Source of the DNA: Clostridium folliculivorans
Lineage (GTDB): Bacteria; Bacillota; Clostridia; Clostridiales; Clostridiaceae
DNA: 64,000 nucleotides
Assembly (NCBI RefSeq): GCF_024341905.1
Contig: NZ_BQXY01000002.1
Location: 248,001-312,000 of the forward strand
Direction: 5' to 3'
The notes under the pieces are model-generated. The model ran no database searches. It was not told the DNA's origin and saw only the letters and a list, made by a program, of their open reading frames with translations. The translations under genes and the position numbers were made by a program. Below are positions 1 to 8,890 of the stretch, one piece after another; position 1 is the stretch's first letter; each line of letters begins with the position of its first letter.

Positions 1-137
1 GCTTTTGGTTAAAATATAATAAAGTTGAGTTATTTTGACTCATTTTTAAAAATTATATGTTGATAGTAAGTATATTAGTTTTTATGTAAAATATTTTTAA
101 TAATAAAATTAATTGAATGAAGTACTAGAATAAGTTA

Positions 138-180
138 CCTAAGTTTGATAAAATTGATTATTGTAAAAAACTTAGGGGGG
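138..180 (+). promoter_or_regulatory. Leader hairpin covering the RBS of the MATE gene
   Basis: Nine bases at 138-146 (CCTAAGTTT) are exactly complementary to 168-176 (AAACTTAGG), with a 21-base loop. The 3' arm runs into the G-rich Shine-Dalgarno tract at 174-180, so the fold would occlude ribosome binding. This suggests translational control of the exporter, but no known riboswitch class was recognised. Confidence 0.35.
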
Positions 181-187
181 CATACAA

Positions 188-1543
188 ATGAATACAGACA
201 GCCGTAAAAATTTAATACTCAATGGTAGCATGTATAAAGTGATTTTAACTTTATCACTGCCTATAATGATAAGTAATCTAATACAAACATTATATAATTT
301 AGTTGATGGAATATGGGTTGGAAAACTAGGCTCTGTCCAGTTCGCAGCCACATCTTTTGTCTGGCCGGTTATTTTTCTGTTTATCTCGATAGGATCAGGA
401 ATTTCTATTGCAGGAACTTCTTTATTATCACAGCTAATTGGAGCATCAAAATACGAAAAAGCATCAAAATATGCCTCTCAGCTCATCGTAATTTCAGTTA
501 TATGCGCTGTTATTTTTTCAGCATTAGGATATTTAATTAGCCCAATAATAATAAAATTAATGGGAGCAAGTGGTGACTTAGCATATTATAGTAATATATT
601 TTTGAAAATAACTTTCTTAGATATGCCTTTTACTTTTATATTCTTTAGCTTCAATGCAATAATGAATTCCCAAGGTAATACAATGATGTCTACAATATTA
701 AGCGGATGTAGTGTAATATTGAACGTAATTCTAGATCCTATACTAATTTTTAATCTTAATCTAGGAATGGCAGGTGCTCCTGTTGCCACTTTAATTGCAA
801 AGGCTGTTCTTGCATTTGTAGGTCTATATATACTTCATAAGTCTAAATCTGAAGTAAAACCTAATTTTAGAGATTTTAGGTTTGATATACGGTTAATAAA
901 AAGAATTTTTAGAGTGGCTATTCCGTCTGCAATCGGACAATCTGGTTCTGCTTTAGGCTTTATAGTTCTTAATGGTTTTATAGCATCTTACGGCACAGCT
1001 ACTATTGCTGCTTTTGGAATGGTAAATAGAATAACCTCCTTAATAATGCAACCAGCTATGGGAGTGGGAGCAGCCCTTACAGCTATTGTTGGACAAAACT
1101 TAGGTTCTGATAAAGTACACAGAGTAAAAGAAGCCTTTATAAAAGCTGTAAAGCTTACTATGACATTTTCAATAATAGGCGGCATTCTTATGGTATGGAA
1201 GGACGAGCCTATTATTAACTTTTTTATTCAATCTAAGGATGACCCTTCTGTTATAACTCAAGGTATAACATATTTAATATACATTTCGTTCTCAATGCCA
1301 TTAATGGGGTTATTCAGTATTTACCAAGGCATATTTCAAGGGTCAGGGCATACTAGATATTCAATGAACATGGAAGTAGGAAGACTTTGGTTTGTGAGAT
1401 TACCAATGATACTTCTGTTTAAATATATTACATCAGCTGGTCCTGTAGGAATATGGTTCTCTATGTCCTTTAGCAATTTGATTGTGTGTATATATGGGTA
1501 TATTGTTTATAGGAAAGGGAAGTGGCAGAAAAAACAGGTTTAA
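188..1543 (+). CDS. MATE family multidrug efflux transporter
   Basis: This 451-residue protein is a polytopic membrane protein with about 12 hydrophobic segments. Its N-terminal part has the MATE pattern (LPIMISNLIQTLYNLVDGIWVG) and is followed by a second homologous half starting near residue 230 (IPSAIGQSGSALG). MATE proteins export cationic drugs or metabolites in exchange for Na+ or H+ in the cytoplasmic membrane; the substrate cannot be read from sequence. The length is typical of the family. The ATG follows a strong G-rich ribosome binding site (174-180) that can be masked by a leader hairpin. It stands alone and converges with the next gene on a shared hairpin. Confidence 0.93.
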   Translation: MNTDSRKNLILNGSMYKVILTLSLPIMISNLIQTLYNLVDGIWVGKLGSVQFAATSFVWPVIFLFISIGSGISIAGTSLLSQLIGASKYEKASKYASQLIVISVICAVIFSALGYLISPIIIKLMGASGDLAYYSNIFLKITFLDMPFTFIFFSFNAIMNSQGNTMMSTILSGCSVILNVILDPILIFNLNLGMAGAPVATLIAKAVLAFVGLYILHKSKSEVKPNFRDFRFDIRLIKRIFRVAIPSAIGQSGSALGFIVLNGFIASYGTATIAAFGMVNRITSLIMQPAMGVGAALTAIVGQNLGSDKVHRVKEAFIKAVKLTMTFSIIGGILMVWKDEPIINFFIQSKDDPSVITQGITYLIYISFSMPLMGLFSIYQGIFQGSGHTRYSMNMEVGRLWFVRLPMILLFKYITSAGPVGIWFSMSFSNLIVCIYGYIVYRKGKWQKKQV

Positions 1544-1576
1544 TTAAAGATTTGTGTAAAAATTTATTTTAAATAA

Positions 1577-1614
1577 TTAAAGGTATTATAGGAAGAATCC
1601 TATAATACCTTTAA
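1577..1614. terminator. Bidirectional terminator
   Basis: A perfect 16-bp stem (1577-1592 with 1599-1614) encloses a 6-base loop between two convergent genes. The minus-strand side is followed by a T-rich run (1576 downward). The stem includes the stop codon of the minus-strand gene. Confidence 0.8.
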
Positions 1615-2160
1615 TAGCTTTTCTATGTCATTTTTTACTTTTTCTGAACCAGAGTTGTCTATTATATGTATTCCTGGTACTTCAGGTTTTGAGAAGTCTT
1701 GTCCACTTACGTACTCATCCCAATTTTGAAGTTTCCAAGTATCTCTATCTGATGCTCTTTCAATCATTCTTTGGTGACATACTTCAATGTCACAATGAAC
1801 CCATACTTGTACCAATTCAGCATCATAAGCTTTTAATTTTTCTTTTAAGTTGCTTATATATATTTCATCTCTAAATTCTTTAGCAAAAGGTGCGTTAACC
1901 ATAACGTGAGAGTTAAATGGTAGCGCCTCAAAAGCAATATCCATTATTGCTTCATATTCAGCATTTCTTACATATTCCTTAAAGAAAGCAGAGTCTCTAT
2001 TGTAAGGCTCATTTGCTGCTCTATATATCATTTTTGATAATGGAATTACAGTATCCTTGTCCAAATAAACTGGATTAGGAAGTCTTTTAGCTACTTCATT
2101 AGCCACATAAGTTTTTCCACATGCTGGTGGAGATCCTATTAACATTAAATATTTCTTCAT
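1600..2160 (-). CDS. AAA/zeta-toxin-like P-loop kinase-type protein
   Basis: This 186-residue protein has an N-terminal Walker A motif (GSPPACGKT, residues 8-16) and an Asp-containing strand (YLDKDTV, about 33-39), in the layout of small P-loop kinases and zeta-toxin/chloramphenicol phosphotransferase-like proteins. A later VHCDIE...RMIERASDRD stretch (about 120-140) resembles the lid arginines of nucleoside or sugar kinases. The substrate is unknown. No small antitoxin gene is adjacent, so a toxin-antitoxin role is not supported. The start follows an AAGGAAGG ribosome binding site. It is transcribed alone, convergent with the MATE gene. Confidence 0.75.
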   Translation of the reverse strand: MKKYLMLIGSPPACGKTYVANEVAKRLPNPVYLDKDTVIPLSKMIYRAANEPYNRDSAFFKEYVRNAEYEAIMDIAFEALPFNSHVMVNAPFAKEFRDEIYISNLKEKLKAYDAELVQVWVHCDIEVCHQRMIERASDRDTWKLQNWDEYVSGQDFSKPEVPGIHIIDNSGSEKVKNDIEKLLKVL

Positions 2161-2646
2161 TTGATCGCCTTCCTTATTTCAAATAATTAATAAATATAAA
2201 GTTGTATTAGTTAGTAGTGTTGGCTATACGTATGTTACTTAAGCAGAATGAACATACTCAAAGCCTCTTCTGTAAATCAAGAAGAGGCTTAATCTTTACA
2301 ATAAGTTAGTATATTCATATAGCTACAAACACACTGTTGTTAATTATATCACAAATGTTATTATGATAAAATAACTTTTTAAGAAAATTACTTGTTGGTA
2401 ATTTCCAACTTATCAAAAATATATTATAATTAACTTAATTTACAAAAAGCGAATAAAAATGAGGGTTAGATAATACAGCTAAAAAATTATATTTAATTAT
2501 GACAAGGTATTAAATTATTTATTAATCCTATATTTGTTCAGGACTCCAAACTATATTATATCAATTAAAAGAAAAAGTAGAAGAAGATTGACAAAAATAA
2601 GATAATTATGAAAATCTAATTTTAGAGCGACTAAGGAGAACATATC
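2161..2646. other. Divergent intergenic region with leader hairpin
   Basis: This is a 486-bp gap between two divergent genes. It holds a perfect 10-bp stem (2261-2270 with 2281-2290, AAGCCTCTTC arm) lacking a clear T tract. The flanks of this hairpin (about 2200-2235 and 2305-2355) are loosely complementary, as in a larger decayed palindrome. A TATAAT-like sequence on the minus strand at about 2345-2350 could be the promoter of the P-loop gene. No coding sequence is seen. Confidence 0.4.
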
Positions 2647-3357
2647 ATGAAATTAGTGTTGAGAGAAATTGAGAAAAGTTTTGATAAAAAAAAGGTTTTA
2701 AGAAATGTATCATTTGTTTTCGAAAAAGGAAAGATATATGGATTACTTGGGCGCAATGGTGCAGGTAAAACAACGCTTTTTAATTGTATAAGCGGAGATA
2801 TGCAGTGTGATAATGGATCAGTGACTTTATATGATGAGAGTGACTGTGAACATGAGTTAGATTATTCTAATATAGGTTTTGTATTTTCACAGCCTTTATT
2901 ACCAGAATTTTTAACAGGTTATGAGTTTTTGAAGTTTTTTATTGATATAAATATAAATAAGATATCAAATCTCCTTACAATTGATGAATATTTTAATATG
3001 ATAAAAATTGATGAAGATGATCGGTATAGACTGATAAAAGGATATTCACACGGGATGAAAAATAAGATACAAATGCTTTGTTTTCTTATAACACGCCCTC
3101 AAATTATTCTACTAGATGAACCTCTAACTTCATTTGATGTAGTAGTTGCACTTCAGATAAAAAACTTATTAAAAGAAATTAAAACTGATCATATCATTAT
3201 CTTTTCCACGCATATACTTCAAATTGCTACAGATTTATGCGATGAAATAGTAGTTTTAAACAATGGGGTTCTTGAAGAAGTAGATAACGATATTTTAAAT
3301 AGCATCGATTTTGAAGATAGAATAATGGATATTTTGAAGGAGGAACGCGATGCTTAA
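2647..3357 (+). CDS. ABC transporter ATP-binding protein
   Basis: This 236-residue ATPase subunit has Walker A (GLLGRNGAGKTT, about 33-44), a Q-loop (VFSQP), a degenerate signature (YSHGMKNK in place of LSGGQ), Walker B (IILLDEPL) and the H-loop (FSTH). The order is canonical for a single-domain exporter ATPase of the CcmA/drug-export type. The ATG lies a few bases after AAGGAG. Its last 8 bases overlap the next gene, which encodes a membrane protein, so the two most likely form one exporter. The substrate is unknown. Confidence 0.92.
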   Translation: MKLVLREIEKSFDKKKVLRNVSFVFEKGKIYGLLGRNGAGKTTLFNCISGDMQCDNGSVTLYDESDCEHELDYSNIGFVFSQPLLPEFLTGYEFLKFFIDININKISNLLTIDEYFNMIKIDEDDRYRLIKGYSHGMKNKIQMLCFLITRPQIILLDEPLTSFDVVVALQIKNLLKEIKTDHIIIFSTHILQIATDLCDEIVVLNNGVLEEVDNDILNSIDFEDRIMDILKEERDA

Positions 3358-4957
3358 CACTTTTCTGGCTAGTTTTAAGATTTCCTTTATTCAAAATGCA
3401 AACTCTTTTATTTTCTTTTTAAAAAGGATACCTCTTTTTGGTAAGTTCTTCCCAGAAAAATTGTATAAAGCAACTGGACTTAAAGTGTTTTTTGCAATTT
3501 TAAGTACAGTATTTAAGATTATAGGAGGCTTATTTAAGACATTGCTCTACTTTGGAATAATATTGATACTGCCGGCATTTGTTATTTCAAGATATTCAGA
3601 TAACTTTTATGGAGTCTTTCTTAATATATTCTTTTTTATGAGTTTTGTTCTAAGTGTATTTATGAATAGTTCCATATTCAATTTTAACAATAAAGAAGCT
3701 TATGATATGATAAATTTAATGAGATGTGATGCAAAAGAGTACTTTATTATCTTTATGTTATATGAAAAGTTTCTTGTTTTTATATATTCAATTTTACCAA
3801 TGATAATTATCGGTTCAATATTTAATCGACCTATATCTCAAACATTATTAATACTGATTGAAATTATAATATTGAAGTTTTTTGGAGAAGCCGTTCAAGT
3901 GCTTTTTTTTGAAAAGAAAGGAAATGTTATTGCTAAAAATAGCAAAATCATTTTACCAGCAATAATAGGTTGCTTATTATTTGCATATGGTTTACCTCTA
4001 TTAAAATTCATTTTGAACCTGGAGATTATATTAACAAATATATTCATACAGGCTGCTATATTAATTATAGGATGTTTTTCTATTATATATTTATTCACAT
4101 ATAGAAGATATAAGAATATAGCAAGAACCGTCCTGGTGAAAGATGGCATTTTTAATTCAGAAGCCTTTAGTGCAAGTGTAACTTTTGCAACTGTTGAGTT
4201 AGATGAAAAAAAGCTAGGCAAGGACTTGCTTGATACTAGTAAATTTAACAATAAAAAAGGGTATGATTATTTAGATTCTATATTTTTTTATCGTCACAGG
4301 AAAATGATAATAAATCCAATTAAATATCGTGTTTTAGTTATTTTAGCTGTAACTTTATTTTTTATAGCATTATCAATTTTTTTCCCTAGTAGCAAACTTG
4401 CAATGATTGAAATAATAGGAAGAAGTCAACCACTTATGGTTTTTATTATGTATTCAATTTCTACGGGCGAAAGAGTATGCAAAGCTATGTTTCACAACTG
4501 TGATGTAAGTCTTTTAAGTTACAAGTTTTATAGAGATAGTAAATCTATATTGAGTAATTTTACGTACAGAGCTAACGTAATTATATTATTAAATTTGATT
4601 CCAGCTGTAACTTTAATCTTTGCACTTATTATCTTAATATTTTTATGTAATCATAATCAAGACATAGTATCAATGGTTCCATTCTTTCTTTCCATACTAT
4701 GCTTATCCTGCTTTTTTTCCATTCACCATCTATTGATGTACTATGTATTACAACCATATACTTCAGAACTTACAGTAAAAAGCCCGCTTTTTAGAATAAG
4801 TAATGGTATAATATACTTTATTAGCTATTTTTGTTTAAATTTAAAGACAAGCACTGCTAATTTTACATTAGGAATTCTTTTTGTAACTATTATTTACTCA
4901 ATAATAGCACTAGTTTTAATATACAAACTTTCACCTAAGACTTTCAAATTAAGGTGA
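3350..4957 (+). CDS. ABC exporter membrane subunit
   Basis: This 535-residue hydrophobic protein has an initial membrane block at about 60-185, further hydrophobic segments at 200-250, a soluble stretch around 255-310, and a second block of about six segments from 320 to the C-terminus. No enzymatic motif is visible. It starts within the ATPase gene, after GGAGG, and is presumably translationally coupled to it. This placement makes it the permease half of the exporter. Closely similar pairs occur in clostridia without a known substrate; I do not recognise a specific family name. Confidence 0.75.
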   Translation: MLNTFLASFKISFIQNANSFIFFLKRIPLFGKFFPEKLYKATGLKVFFAILSTVFKIIGGLFKTLLYFGIILILPAFVISRYSDNFYGVFLNIFFFMSFVLSVFMNSSIFNFNNKEAYDMINLMRCDAKEYFIIFMLYEKFLVFIYSILPMIIIGSIFNRPISQTLLILIEIIILKFFGEAVQVLFFEKKGNVIAKNSKIILPAIIGCLLFAYGLPLLKFILNLEIILTNIFIQAAILIIGCFSIIYLFTYRRYKNIARTVLVKDGIFNSEAFSASVTFATVELDEKKLGKDLLDTSKFNNKKGYDYLDSIFFYRHRKMIINPIKYRVLVILAVTLFFIALSIFFPSSKLAMIEIIGRSQPLMVFIMYSISTGERVCKAMFHNCDVSLLSYKFYRDSKSILSNFTYRANVIILLNLIPAVTLIFALIILIFLCNHNQDIVSMVPFFLSILCLSCFFSIHHLLMYYVLQPYTSELTVKSPLFRISNGIIYFISYFCLNLKTSTANFTLGILFVTIIYSIIALVLIYKLSPKTFKLR

Positions 4958-4975
4958 GATATCTTTTTTTATTAT

Positions 4976-5074
4976 AGATGTACCACTTCGAACCGAAATC
5001 TATTTTTAAAACTCTCACGGCTTCTGGTGAGAGAATTTAAAAATAATAAGTTTTATTACGAATTGGTACATCCA
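4976..5074. repeat. Family A palindromic element, copy 1
   Basis: This roughly 99-bp imperfect palindrome has ends GATGTACCACTTCG (4977-4990) and CGAATTGGTACATCC (5059-5073). A central stem pairs CTCTCAC (5012-5018) with GTGAGAG (5027-5033) around the loop GGCTTCTG. Its reverse complement is nearly identical to the element at 10139-10234. It lies between the ABC permease and the next gene and could also act as a terminator. Confidence 0.8.
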
Positions 5075-5155
5075 TAGTAAAATTTGTTTTTCATCACTAT
5101 GTGAATATAGATAAAATTAATATATTCATAAAATTATATAAAAAGGAGAATATTT

Positions 5156-5620
5156 ATGTTTAGAGAAATGAGAAGAAAAGACAGAGAAATAGATGAAACA
5201 GAAGTAATAGAGATCTTAGAAAATGGGGAATACGGTATCTTAGCCACACTATCAGAAAATGGATACCCAGTAGCGTTACCTTTAAGTTATATATATTTTG
5301 ATAATTACATATACTTCCACAGTGCAACAGAAGGAGAGAAACTTGATAACATAGAAAAAAATAGCAACGTATCTTTTTGTGTTGTTTTGGATACTGAAGT
5401 TCTTCCAGATAAATTTAGTACAAGATTTAAAAGTGTAGTTGCGTATGGACATGCATCAGAGGTAAATGGAGATATGAAGGATAAGGTTTTATATAAGCTT
5501 ATCGAAAAATACTCCAAGGATTTTCTTGAACAAGGCAAAATATATATAGAAAAAGCCAAGGATAGAACAAAGGTAGTTGGTATTGAGATAGTTAAAGTTA
5601 CAGGAAAAGCTAGAAGATAA
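5156..5620 (+). CDS. Pyridoxamine 5'-phosphate oxidase-family flavoprotein (NimA-like)
   Basis: This 154-residue split-barrel FMN-binding protein has the N-terminal pattern MRRKDREI and the conserved stretch ILATLSENGYPVALPLSY, as in NimA/5-nitroimidazole-reductase-like proteins. The segment YIYFHSATEGEKLDNI matches the family's FMN and dimer region. Members bind flavin and may reduce nitro compounds or be general flavoenzymes; the true substrate here is unknown. The length is typical. The ATG follows AAAAAGGAG. The gene is monocistronic and ends in a strong terminator. Confidence 0.88.
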   Translation: MFREMRRKDREIDETEVIEILENGEYGILATLSENGYPVALPLSYIYFDNYIYFHSATEGEKLDNIEKNSNVSFCVVLDTEVLPDKFSTRFKSVVAYGHASEVNGDMKDKVLYKLIEKYSKDFLEQGKIYIEKAKDRTKVVGIEIVKVTGKARR

Positions 5621-5624
5621 ATAT

Positions 5625-5671
5625 AACGAAGGCTATAACACTATGTAGACAGTGTTATAGCCTTCGTTTTC
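5625..5671 (+). terminator. Rho-independent terminator
   Basis: An 18-bp perfect stem (5625-5642 with 5651-5668) has an 8-base loop and is followed by a short T run. It begins 4 bases after the flavoprotein stop codon. Confidence 0.9.
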
Positions 5672-5824
5672 CTTGAACTTGTATTAGGTTACATTTTGAA
5701 ATGGCATTCTTGTTAAGAAACCTAAACTTTCTAAATAAGAAAATAACTTTTTTTATTCTCAAAATTTCATTATAATCTTTTATAGGACAGTTGGACCTTT
5801 TATAATGATTTAGGGGGAAAGTGA

Positions 5825-6652
5825 ATGAAATATAAATTAATTGCAATAGATATGGATGGTACTTTTTTAAATGAGGAAAGGCAAATTACAGAAAGAAACC
5901 TTAAAGCAGTAAAAAAGGCTGTGGAGCTTGGCACTAAAGTGGTTATCTCATCTGGAAGAATCCCATCAGCTTTAAGATACATTATAAAAGATATGCCCAA
6001 AAATCAACCTATTATAGCTTGCAATGGAAGTATAATTCTTGATCATAACCATAACGAAATAGCCTATGGTGCAATGGACAATAATTCGTTAATCACTATG
6101 ATTGATATACTAAGAAATGATTTTAAGGATACTTTTTTTAGCTTTTTTTCAGAGGATATTATTTATTCTGAAAAACTTCATCCATTTGCTGAAAAGTTTA
6201 ATGAATACAATTTAACATTACCAGTTGAGTATAGGATGGAATTGAAAATGATACGAGATGCTAAAGATTTTATACTGGAATCTAATCCGAGGATATCTAA
6301 ATTTGAGATCTACGATGATAACTCAAGTAATGTAAATGCAATAAGAGCTAGATTTGAAACCCTGTTTGACATTGAAATAGTTTCCTCTGGGTTAAATGGA
6401 ATAGAAATTACTAATAAGGGATTAAGTAAGGGCAGTTCTCTAGAGGTTCTGGCTAAACATTACGGATATTCTCTTGAAGAGTGCATTGCGGTCGGAAACG
6501 ATGAAAATGATATTGAAATGATTAAAAAGGCAGGACTTGGAATTGCTGTTTGTAACGCAAAAGATTATGTTAAATCAGTGGCAAACTATATAACTATTAG
6601 AGACAATGATCATGATGCAATCTCAGAAGTTATAGAAAAATTTGTTGTATAA
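5825..6652 (+). CDS. Cof-type HAD superfamily phosphatase
   Basis: This 275-residue protein has HAD motif I (DMDGTF, residues 9-14), motif II (SSGR, about 43-46), and motifs III/IV (KGSSLEVLAKH; VGNDENDIEMIKKAGLGIAV) with the Cof cap domain between them. Family members dephosphorylate sugar phosphates, pyridoxal phosphate or flavin mononucleotide; specificity cannot be assigned. The start follows AGGGGG. Two TATAAT-like boxes lie within 50 bp upstream. It is a stand-alone gene. Confidence 0.92.
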   Translation: MKYKLIAIDMDGTFLNEERQITERNLKAVKKAVELGTKVVISSGRIPSALRYIIKDMPKNQPIIACNGSIILDHNHNEIAYGAMDNNSLITMIDILRNDFKDTFFSFFSEDIIYSEKLHPFAEKFNEYNLTLPVEYRMELKMIRDAKDFILESNPRISKFEIYDDNSSNVNAIRARFETLFDIEIVSSGLNGIEITNKGLSKGSSLEVLAKHYGYSLEECIAVGNDENDIEMIKKAGLGIAVCNAKDYVKSVANYITIRDNDHDAISEVIEKFVV

Positions 6653-6781
6653 ATATCTTAAGATACATCTAAATAGGTTGTAAATTTTAAAAAAGGAAAA
6701 AAAAATTATAAATTAGTAAATAAATTCATTAATCTTTGCCAAAAATAAGCTAAATTACATTTTAGAAAGAAGGCAAAATTA

Positions 6782-7309
6782 ATGAGTTTTTTTATTTCTA
6801 TAGGATTTAATTTTATAATTTACTCTTTTCTTGGATGGATAATTGAAAACCTATACTGCTATCATCTGTTTAAGAGATTCCAAGAAGATGGTTTTTTATA
6901 TGGGCCATATAAACCTATGTATGGTTTTGCTTTTTCTATTCTAGTTTTGCTTAATGACGTTATTCATAACAACATTATACTTGCATTGGTTATCTGCTTA
7001 ATAATTCCTACAACTATAGAGTACTTAAGTGGCTATTATTTAAAAAAATTTTTTAATAAAACTTATTGGGATTATTCAAATGAACGAGCAAATTATAATG
7101 GATTAGTATGTGCAAAGTTTTCGTTCTATTGGATGATTTTGAGTTTATTAGGTATGTTTTTCATACATCCTATAATAAATAAGTTTTTTTTATTTTATAA
7201 AGATATCTCTTTTGTATTTATTATTTTAATACTTTTATCTATTTCAATGGATTTATTCATGACTATAGCAACATTATCTAAAGAAAATAAGCTCTTTAAA
7301 AAGTTTTAA
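6782..7309 (+). CDS. CmpB-like putative ABC transporter permease (membrane protein)
   Basis: This 175-residue integral membrane protein has four to five hydrophobic segments. The N-terminal pattern (YSFLGWIIENLYC ... DGFLYGPYKPMYGF) is characteristic of the ABC_trans_CmpB family of small clostridial membrane proteins. Their function is not established despite the family name, and no ATPase gene adjoins this one. A further conserved stretch is the WDYS region near residue 97. The ribosome binding site is an AGAAGG tract. Low sequence complexity is due to strong AT bias. Confidence 0.78.
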   Translation: MSFFISIGFNFIIYSFLGWIIENLYCYHLFKRFQEDGFLYGPYKPMYGFAFSILVLLNDVIHNNIILALVICLIIPTTIEYLSGYYLKKFFNKTYWDYSNERANYNGLVCAKFSFYWMILSLLGMFFIHPIINKFFLFYKDISFVFIILILLSISMDLFMTIATLSKENKLFKKF

Positions 7310-7476
7310 GTATTCTATTTATAATAAATATATCCTTTCAAAGAAAAAAACGTAAGGTTAGAATATATATTAGAAATTACATATATAACTCCCTATTAAT
7401 AAAAAGACATATAGTAATAAAAAAAGGGCAAAATATTTATGGATAAATAATTTTAAATTTAATAGGAGGGTGTTTT

Positions 7477-8247
7477 ATGAGAAAAAAGTTTATAGTTATC
7501 AGCTGTTTTTTATCAGCTGTAGTTATGTTTACTGGATGTACAGCTACTAAAAAGAACACAACTGCGCAAAAACCTAACGGCACATATAGCGCACCAAATG
7601 ACAATACTGCTGGAACAAATGATAATTCTGGTACAAAAGCGCCTCAAACTCAAACAGCTCCAAACACTCCACCTTCAACACAACCTGTTCCTAATCAGCA
7701 AGGTGGCGGAACACAATATAATACACCATCAACTGATCATACAAATGGAACAAATACCAATGGTTCAGGAACAAATAGCAATGGTTCTGGAACAAATAAA
7801 GCTCAACCTAACCAAAGTAGCACTGGTGTACAATATATGTCAACAATAGAAGCGGATATTTTGACATATACAAATCAGGAAAGACAAAAAGTTGGGTTAG
7901 CTCCATTTACTATAAATACAACAGCTGCTAAATATGCTAGAAGTAAGAGTGAAGAAATGATTAGACTTAATTATTTTGATCACAAATCACCAGTGAACGG
8001 TTATATATCTGATATTGCTCAAAGAGATAGTTGGAGATATTCATATATAGGCGAGAATATTTATACAATGAATTTTACAGGGCAAAGAGTAGAAGACGTA
8101 ACAAGTGGTCAAAGTATTGTACAATCATGGATGAATTCACCAGGCCATAGAGCAAATATATTAAATAAAAACTATACACAAATAGGGATAGGTGTTACTT
8201 ACGAGAACGGTAAGGTAATGGCAACTCAAATATTCTATACACCTTAA
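7477..8247 (+). CDS. CAP-domain (SCP/YkwD-like) lipoprotein
   Basis: This 256-residue exported protein has a lipoprotein signal peptide ending in the lipobox FTGC (Cys about 21), then a low-complexity linker rich in Asn, Thr, Gln, Pro and Gly (about 25-120) with repeated GTNxNGS units. A C-terminal CAP domain (about 128-256) follows, with TNQERQKVGLAP, YFDHKSP, GENIY and SPGHRANIL motifs. CAP proteins of spore-formers are secreted or spore-associated and of unknown biochemical role. The linker presumably lets the domain reach through the peptidoglycan. The ATG follows AGGAGGG. It ends at a perfect palindromic terminator. Confidence 0.93.
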   Translation: MRKKFIVISCFLSAVVMFTGCTATKKNTTAQKPNGTYSAPNDNTAGTNDNSGTKAPQTQTAPNTPPSTQPVPNQQGGGTQYNTPSTDHTNGTNTNGSGTNSNGSGTNKAQPNQSSTGVQYMSTIEADILTYTNQERQKVGLAPFTINTTAAKYARSKSEEMIRLNYFDHKSPVNGYISDIAQRDSWRYSYIGENIYTMNFTGQRVEDVTSGQSIVQSWMNSPGHRANILNKNYTQIGIGVTYENGKVMATQIFYTP

Positions 8248-8251
8248 CATA

Positions 8252-8285
8252 AAAAATCACTGAAGAGATCTCTTCAGTGATTTTT
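8252..8285. terminator. Bidirectional terminator
   Basis: A perfect 34-bp palindrome centred at 8268/8269 (arms AAAAATCACTGAAGAGA) has A and T runs at its two ends, between the convergent CAP and PadR genes. Confidence 0.88.
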
Positions 8286-8297
8286 GTTCATATTTTT

Positions 8298-8690
8298 TTA
8301 TTTTTGCAACATATAAATAAGCTGATCTAGTAGGCTTTTCGTCTTCTTAATATTATCAATATAATCTGCTACGTGAGTAGTATAATATAACAAGCCGGCA
8401 TCAGTTATAGAATATATTTTCTTGCTTCTCTTATTGAGAAACTCATCACCTTCCCATTTACTTTTCACATAACCTCTAGTTTCCAAGTCATACAAAGTAT
8501 CATAAACTGTGCTTGAGGATACTGGTAGTGGTAAATTATTATTTACAAAAGCTTCCCTAAAATCTTCTAAAATTCTATTACCAAAAACCTCTTTGCCTTT
8601 AGCTAATTCTTTTAATACATAAAAAATATATATCTGTTTTATGTTTACAACATTTCTTGGAGCAACCATCCTATTACGACTTTGCGACAT
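8298..8690 (-). CDS. PadR family transcriptional regulator
   Basis: This 130-residue protein has the winged-helix pattern of PadR regulators: a first helix IKQIYIFYVLKEL, the recognition segment PVSSSTVYDTLYDLETRGYV (about 60-79) and a wing ending YSITDAGLLYY. A short C-terminal helix (ADYIDNIKKTKSLLDQLIYML) should mediate dimerisation. PadR proteins usually repress a nearby transporter or stress gene in response to small molecules; the target is not evident. It has its own consensus promoter, and GAGGTG precedes the ATG. Confidence 0.9.
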   Translation of the reverse strand: MSQSRNRMVAPRNVVNIKQIYIFYVLKELAKGKEVFGNRILEDFREAFVNNNLPLPVSSSTVYDTLYDLETRGYVKSKWEGDEFLNKRSKKIYSITDAGLLYYTTHVADYIDNIKKTKSLLDQLIYMLQK

Positions 8691-8716
8691 AAAAACACCT
8701 CATTTCAATTATACTT

Positions 8717-8745
8717 ATTATAAAACATATGTGCGCCTTTATCAA
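8717..8745 (-). promoter_or_regulatory. Sigma-A-type promoter of the PadR gene
   Basis: On the minus strand TTGATA (8740-8745) and TATAAT (8717-8722) are separated by exactly 17 bp. The start codon lies 27 bp downstream of the -10 box. Confidence 0.75.
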
Positions 8746-8890
8746 TATAACCGTGTTCATGTGTAATATTTTATATTTTTTAGCTTGATAAGCTCTACAA
8801 AAAGCATAATTCAAAATAATATTAAAATTACTGTCAATTTATAACATAATTGAATACTATGTACTATACAAAAGAGATGGGGTGATTAAC

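Noticed and set aside
138..190. PreQ1-I-like riboswitch upstream of the MATE gene
   Set aside because: The 3' part (AAAAAACTTAGG) looks similar, but the 5' stem and the C-rich loop required for the class are absent.
1600..2160. Zeta-type toxin of a toxin-antitoxin pair
   Set aside because: No small antitoxin gene adjoins; the protein may equally be a metabolic P-loop kinase.
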